A stretch of 64,000 bases of DNA from Plumapathes pennacea (lineage: Eukaryota; Cnidaria; Anthozoa; Antipatharia; Myriopathidae). The notes under the pieces were generated by a model. It was not told where the DNA came from. It ran no database searches and saw only the letters and a list, made by a program, of their open reading frames with translations. The DNA is taken from the NCBI GenBank assembly GCA_964036295.1, contig OZ038463.1, forward strand, positions 1,922,001 through 1,986,000. The letters are read 5' to 3'. Of this stretch, positions 58,158-64,000 are shown piece by piece. The position numbers were made by a program, and so were the translations under genes. Position 1 is the first letter of the stretch. Every line of letters begins with the position of its first letter.

Positions 58158-58467
58158 GCACCTTTCACGGAATTTATCGCACCATAGAAAAGCAACAACA
58201 ATACAAAATCCCTTTTAGGCGATCGCGTGACGTCATCAGGCTGTATGCGAGACTGGAAGAGCCCGTTCCATGGAAAGGAACAATGCCATTTTTTTTTCGT
58301 ATTTCAAGTCATCTTCAACCCACATTATTGATACATGTAGCGTATTTACTTCCCTCGATTAAGCGCTCTCACCCCATAAAAAGGGCAAGCAATTCGAGGA
58401 AATACCGCCGCAGAAAATAAGGGACTGATTCGACTTCCGGTCACATGATCATCGTCACACGCAGTGG

Positions 58468-58566
58468 ATGGCGGGAGCTTTGCCTGTTCTTGTTTACAAC
58501 CTCTTGATTTGTTTCTCGGTGTCCACTTTTTGCCTGTCATCCAGACTTCTTTTTGGCAAGATGCTA
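58468..58566 (+). CDS. Possible first exon of a plus-strand gene with an N-terminal hydrophobic segment
   Basis: ATG at 58468 opens M-A-G-A-L-P-V-L-V-Y-N-L-L-I-C-F-S-V-S, a signal-peptide- or anchor-like run, and 33 codons end at a strong donor (CTA|GTGAGT). CTTCCGG, an ETS-type site typical of housekeeping promoters, lies 35 bases upstream. I could not find a convincing second exon: the next acceptors (59923, 61227) lead to early stops. It may also be chance. Confidence 0.3.
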
Positions 58567-59262
58567 GTGAGTGTCTACCGATATATATTTTACCCAGTAT
58601 AAAGTTCACAATCCGGAACAGATTCATATTTTTCGCTTAATATGGCGACTCGATCACCGGGAAAGATGAAGATGTGGTCAACGGCACCCTCAAGGAATTG
58701 GCCAGTTCTACCGTGGACTAGGGACCGGCCCCAAGTAACTATTCTCTGAAGGCCACAGGGCAGTTTGTTCGCTTCACAGAAAGCAATCCTCAAGGACCCA
58801 AGTTTATTCACAGAGTTGAATAATTGAAAGTAAGATTGTTGGACTGTGTGACTATTTTATCTGCACGTACTATACTATCTGTAAAAGTTTCAGTGAACTC
58901 CCTCTTAGGTGGACACCCTCGGGATAGTCCCTGTTGTAACAAATCAGTCCTTTATTGCGATGTTATCCATTGTTTTACATAGTGAGCTGCTGGCTATGCC
59001 AAAAGTCAAGCACATAGTCTAACTCGACTCTGATTGGTTAAGTCGTCTGATAGGTAATGATTGGTATATCACATGACCCTTTCTTCTGCCACAAATGCAT
59101 GTGAGATTAAAAATCTGTTTGTTGTCAATCAGGAATTACTAGAGTGTAAGCAAGTAAACCACGTGTTACTCACACAAGGAGCTATGTAACTTGCATGCCT
59201 GTAGCAATCCATTTGATCTGTGCTAACGACACTGATCAAGACCAGCATAAAACCTTAAAAGC

Positions 59263-59596
59263 CCTGGCCAAACAGACTCTGAAGTCAAGTCAGCTCATCT
59301 TGAGCATTGTCTGGCCACCCACTGGCTTAACTTGGTGTTGAATTGGCTGGACTTGAGTGGACTTTGATCAAGCTAAAATTTTCAACCAAGTCAGTCAATT
59401 AAAGTTGTTCAAGATTGTTTGGCCACTGAGGTCTACCCAAAGCTGGTGATTGCATCAGCTTTTGTTATTGGCATTTGGATGGTTTTCTTGCAACTTGACT
59501 AGACTCAGGAGTACTGTTTGGCCACCTTGCATGCAAGTTCAGTGATTTTGCAAACTTGGATTGAGTTGGCTCATCTTGGGAATCTGTTTGGCCAGG
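59263..59596. mobile_element. MITE with TGGCCAAACAGA ends
   Basis: CCTGGCCAAACAGACTC is mirrored by GAATCTGTTTGGCCAGG. TGTTTGGCCA recurs several times inside. Confidence 0.7.
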
Positions 59597-62370
59597 AGTC
59601 AACCCTTTCACTCCCAAGGGTGACCAATTTTCAGTCTCTCAATAAAGATACAGTATGAATAGCAAGAAGAATTTGGCCTTTCATACCTTGCTCAGATTAA
59701 AACTGATTCAAACATCAATTCTCATTTCATCATTCATACATTTATTAATTTTATAGTTTGGAGGATTTGTATTTTGAGCTTGGGAGCTGTGAACGATTAA
59801 GTGTAATGTGGTCCTGTGAAACCTTGTTGTTATATAGGTTACAGTAATCTGCAGTTTACCCTTCATCCATGCACAATTTTGCCTCCTGATTTTTTCATTA
59901 TTCTCTCACTTTCATTCATCAGGACTTGATCCCAGGAAATATATAATCCTACTATGTGCAGAGTGATATTAATTCAAGCAATTCAAGCATTTGAATTCAC
60001 TGGCACGAGGGTTGATGAGGTAGGACCAGCTACTAGTACTTTCATATGCAGTACAAAATAGTGCATCAGTTTTGCCCTTTGTTCAATTTTCATCACACAG
60101 CGTGGGGCAGTTTGTGGCAGTGTTATGTGATAATCTGTGAATGGGGTCGATGAAAGCACCAGCGCATATAAATGGACCAACTTTGCACTATGCCAACTAA
60201 GAAAGATGTCACCAACAATTTCTTTCAATGTTAGACCATCCAGCTGCCTTGAAAAATGAATTAGTTGCCAGGCTGGAGTGTTATATTATGATAACACTAT
60301 GCCTACATGTAGCTAGAAGTTATTCAACAATTTCTTTTATGATAGACCATCCAGTCAGGTCCACTCTTCTGAGGCTCAAAGTGGGAGTCTTATATGGATG
60401 AAAAAACACCAACAACAATATGCATTTTGCATCAGGGTGGTCACATAACCAAAATTCATCACATGACTGAAAATGGAAAGGTCATTGAAAAATATACAGA
60501 AAAGGAATGCAAACTTTCAGGCTTATAGCAATTTATAGATTGAATTTGGAGTTCAGAAATATTATGAAGATTTGTATGGGAAAAGTTGCTGGGCCGCAAG
60601 GCTTCACACCTTCCTGTCACTGAGATACCTGAGTGAGAATCTCCCCCTGGGTGTAAAACGCTCTTGTAAAAAAATGTTTGTTTCAGTCGGCCTCTGGATA
60701 TATGTATTTTTTCCTCAAACTCCCTTTCCCATGCAAGCTGTGACTTTTTCTTGTTGTCAACTAAATTTGTGGTTTATGGAGGCACGTGGAGAATTGATAG
60801 CGCAGCACCAAGCTAACAATGGCAAGCAGGGCAGTGGTTTGGCATGGGAACAGACTGTGGAGAAATAATTGCATCAATTATCTAACTGTGGTTGCCACCT
60901 CTCACAAATGAAACAGCAATACCCCTCTCCCCTCCCTGTGTTTCTTGCTTTCAGTTTCAACTTGAGCAACAGTCAACCCCCCCCCCCCCCCCTTCTCCCC
61001 CCTCCTCTCCCCCCTCTCCCCCTCCCTCTCCCCAAAGTGAAACTGTCACAAATCACAACATGCTCTTGGGAAGTCCCACAAGCTTCAGGGGTTATTTCCT
61101 TGGTTTTGTTGCAAAAAACCTAGTACCCAGAAACGTATCGCTACTTTTGCCAAGTGTCAAAATTATAAACTGCTGCTTTACTCACTGCAAAGCAACTAAT
61201 ATTGTCTTTTACTTGTCAATGTGCAGAGATCCATTCAACTTCGGCCATTATCGATTGGATTGGCCAGTAAAGACTGACTGATGTGTGATAGCTTTGACAT
61301 CTCCAAGGTTCACTACAAGAGGTAAGATTCCTATAAAAGGTGTGTATGTGTGTGTGGGGGGGGGCAGGTACGGCGTGGGGTTTGCCGCCTTTGGTTGCCA
61401 ATTTTAGCCAGGGACAAGGAATCAGACCACTTTACATTTTTACAAAAATAAGTAATGTAAAATTAAAATAGTAATAAAATATATTTGCCTTTGGGTGGGG
61501 GTGGGGGAATTTTTGTAGATAACATTGTGCAAATGCAGGGAAATTCTCCCTCACCCCGCTCCCTCGGAATGGCTGCTGATAAGTTGTATATTGTTATTGT
61601 CACATTAATCGCAATGTACTAGGCCAGAAAAGAGCTAGGAAACTTCAACTCAAAATTTCGATTATGGCATGAAATCTATAATTTGTTTTGGCACATCAGC
61701 ATTACAGGTGCAGTGTTGGTAAACCAAAATCATCGTATTAGAACCGGCACACGGGCAAACACGCACATATGTTGCAACGCATGCGCATTTTTAGATGCGC
61801 ACAGGTTGATTTGTGCGCATCATTGTTTCAGTCCAAGAAACATCCATATTAATTCTAAATGTTCTCAGTATAATGCGAAGTGTTTTACAGGAAAATTGCG
61901 TCTCTCAACGATACACATAAGGAAAGAATCCGCGATTAAAATGCTCAAATTTTCGGTAAGACATTATCAATCTACTTTCGCTTCATAATAAGCCATAACG
62001 CGAACTTTGGCGCGTTAATGAGCTCATTTTTTGCGTTGAACCAAGATCAATTATGAGACTACCAATAATTTGGTGAATGGATGTTTTATTTCCTTGCTTA
62101 CATATTATCAAGCTTTGGCCTTCTACACTACGTTTACCAGAATTTATTTGATACTGAACGCCTCAGTATCTTCCCACGATGAAACTTTTCTACTTTCCAA
62201 AGCCATGTTTAATATATCACTCTGCTCTTGATCGCAGTGGCTGACCGGCATGAGCTGTCGCAGCATTCACCCATGTTCTGAGAAAGAAGGGGGAAAAATA
62301 CAAGAAGAAGAAATACAAATTAACATATATGCAAAAATGCAGACGAAGCATCTTAAAGCGATATTGAAGC

Positions 62371-62604
62371 TTAAAGGCAAACTAACGCAACATGTTGGTA
62401 CGACATCGCCCAACATTATGCACTGAATGCTTTATGCGACGGTAAGAGCAGCAGTTGAGATGTATTTTTGTGCTTTTCATCGTCTATTTTCATCGGGATC
62501 ATAATTGCGGACTCCAACAACACTATACGGTCTCGCAAAGAGTTTTTGGGTAACTATGTTGGGTTATGTTGTGCCAACATGTTGCGTTTGTTTGCGCGGG
62601 CCTT
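62371..62604. mobile_element. MITE with AACGCAACATGTTGG ends
   Basis: TAACGCAACATGTTGG at 62383 is mirrored by CCAACATGTTGCGTT at 62574. Outer parts (GGC...GCC, TTAA) also pair. Confidence 0.7.
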
Positions 62605-63255
62605 AACGCAAGAACTAAAAAATATATATATTGAAATGTTTTTGAAACCCCAACCATTCTGTACATGGAATTTTTAACAAAATAGTAAGTGGGCAAAAAT
62701 ATGTTTGTATTTTGTTTTTGTTGACCAAGTCCATCTTTGTCGACTTCGTTGTTTTCCATTCCTTCGTCTTCGCTGGAATGTCCGAGCGGCTCCCCTTCAT
62801 ATGGTCGATATTTTCGAATCCATCTCGTCTGAGTCTGAATCTGAACTTTTTCCGTTTTTCTCTGACTAGATGACGACGCACTATTTGTATCTTTGCTAGC
62901 TGACAAAGTATTTCTGACCAGTCTAAATTGAGAAAAACACAACTATTTGGACAAGAAATTAGAGTGCAGTTGCGCAGCCACAGAATGCACGTCACAGTTT
63001 CATACGTCATCATACTCTAACTCGGCCCGGTCTCCTGAACCACTTTTGAGCTGAGGCTTGCCTCTTCAAAGAACAACAACAAAATGTTTCACTCTTTTTT
63101 CGGTGGATATTTTTGTGTTAATTTTGTGGTCCATGGCTACAGTCTACTGAACAAAAAAATTTCGTATGCACTGGGCAGTATCATAAAAACTCGTAATCTG
63201 AAATTCCCTGTTACCAAATAAAAAAGATTCCTGTACATCCAGCTGTTACTTACAT

Positions 63256-63386
63256 TTAGCAGCTATAGCAGCAACACTTAAAGGAAGGGTTCCGGCACTG
63301 CCCATCACATTCTTTTGTGCCTTCTAGGCATTCCGTTCTATTAGGTAAGCATCTACCGGGATTTCCATCTGAATCCCGGCAAGGTC
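63256..63386 (-). CDS. Last exon of a cysteine-rich protein, partial gene
   Basis: On the minus strand an acceptor (AGTTACAG) opens 131 nt whose single open phase encodes 42 residues with nine cysteines: P-C-R-D, G-R-C, T-E-C, K-E-C, G-Q-C, K-C-C-C and Y-S-C, then TAA. The even spacing and D-G/N-P-G turns suggest a small disulphide-rich secreted domain. The other two phases hit stops. Earlier exons must lie to the right, beyond or near the window edge. The family is not identified. A GTAAGT right after the stop may mean a 3' UTR intron. Confidence 0.55.
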
Positions 63387-64000
63387 CTGTAACTAATTAT
63401 ACAGATTACAACTGAACTTGTACCCGAGAAAAAATAACCCCAAACAAAATGCGTATGGTAAGATATGATAGAATACTGACAGAAAAAAGCAACTTCTGAA
63501 AATGCATTACACAAATATCAACAATACAATAGTCAGTAGAATTGTTAAAATAAGGATTTCTTTGCAAATTCAATTGATCAAAGAATCACAGTCAGTGATT
63601 TCATAGGTGTAGGTAAAAAACACATGGTGGGTCCAAAGTCACTTGTCAAAGTCAATATCCGGCAATAATTATTATATTATGAAGTTGTATGGGTGCACAG
63701 TGACTTTTTCCGTAGTGTATATTTAAGCATCATGAAATAGACACATAGTCGAAGTTCTCTCGTAAGTGACTATCTGGGGAATTCGAAAAAGTGGGGAGGG
63801 GGGGGGGGGGGGTGGGGAGCTACATGTATGTTATGCTATGACTCGAACGATCGAAGTTACAGTTTCAGAACAGAAACATTCCCAATGTCACATGCAATCG
63901 TCTTTATACCATTTCATAGGAATTATGGTGTTTGTACGCTTAGGTTTTCCGTGGACAAGTTCATTGACCAAACAGGTAAAATATGGGAAAAAATCATTTT
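63387..64000. other. Right edge, nothing firm
   Basis: A G-rich run (63794-63818) is the only standout. Upstream exons of the cysteine-rich gene were not found here. Confidence 0.4.

Larger units (their letters stand above)
58567..63255. other. Sparse region without a recognised gene
   Basis: It contains two MITEs (listed), C-rich and G-rich tracts (60975-61035, 61350-61375), and scattered short frames. 61281-61321 and 61832-61955 have good splice borders and join in phase, but the residues resemble no family. The minus-strand frame 62523-62942 is acidic/polar and unrecognised. Confidence 0.45.

Noticed and set aside
58590..58811. Open minus-strand frame of 73 codons
   Set aside because: No domain, no splice or start context. 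The plus strand also shows two protein-like segments split by a stop, so coding sense is undecided; at best a pseudogene.
61281..61955. Two exons joined in phase (61281-61321, 61832-61955)
   Set aside because: Splice signals are good, but the predicted residues look random and no further exon supports the gene.
62523..62942. 139-codon minus-strand frame
   Set aside because: About a fifth of it is MITE sequence and the rest is unrecognised; a non-coding exon is as likely.

Overview
The window reads as nuclear DNA of a cnidarian, most likely a stony coral. The genes are intron-rich with GT-AG splicing. The spaces between and inside genes are packed with a DIRS-type retrotransposon, a tRNA-derived SINE of coral type, hAT and pogo/Tc1-like DNA-transposon pieces, many small foldback (MITE) elements and long triplet microsatellites. 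The species assignment is inference from repeat style and gene content, not from a marker gene.

Region 1 (1-3.8 kb) is a DIRS-like tyrosine-recombinase retrotransposon. A partial copy on the minus strand lies head-to-head with an almost complete plus-strand copy carrying ORF1, reverse transcriptase/RNase H and tyrosine recombinase. ORF1 and the RT ORF share one frame and are separated by a single UGA in a UGA-CUA context. Region 2 (4.4-13.5 kb) is a transposon graveyard: a hAT element with a LINE reverse-transcriptase fragment inside it, a SINE, a pogo-like end, foldback elements, and two long-terminal-inverted-repeat elements, each flanked by a 6-bp target duplication. Region 3 (13.9-15.1 kb) is a small class I SAM-dependent methyltransferase gene.

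Region 4 (17.4-55.4 kb) is one giant plus-strand gene. I assembled 67 coding exons whose splice phases all agree: 9,411 nt, 3,136 residues. It encodes a signal peptide, about 26 extracellular cadherin repeats with no EGF or laminin-G modules, a membrane-adjacent domain, one transmembrane helix and a cytoplasmic tail of about 220 residues. The tail has an RVxF motif, a basic cluster and a C-terminal T-A-I PDZ ligand. The architecture is that of cadherin-23. Its introns hold several MITEs, a LINE 3' end and AT, AAT, GAT and CTA microsatellites.

Region 5 (56-58.3 kb) holds a compact minus-strand DM-domain (Dmrt-family) gene with a GC-AG intron, a TATA box and a CRE-like site. Beside it is an internally deleted tandem copy that keeps the promoter and tail but lacks the DM exon. 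Region 6 (58.4-64 kb) is sparse: a possible first exon of a plus-strand gene, MITEs, and near the right edge the last exon of a minus-strand cysteine-rich protein. I see no operon-like grouping; the genes look functionally unrelated.
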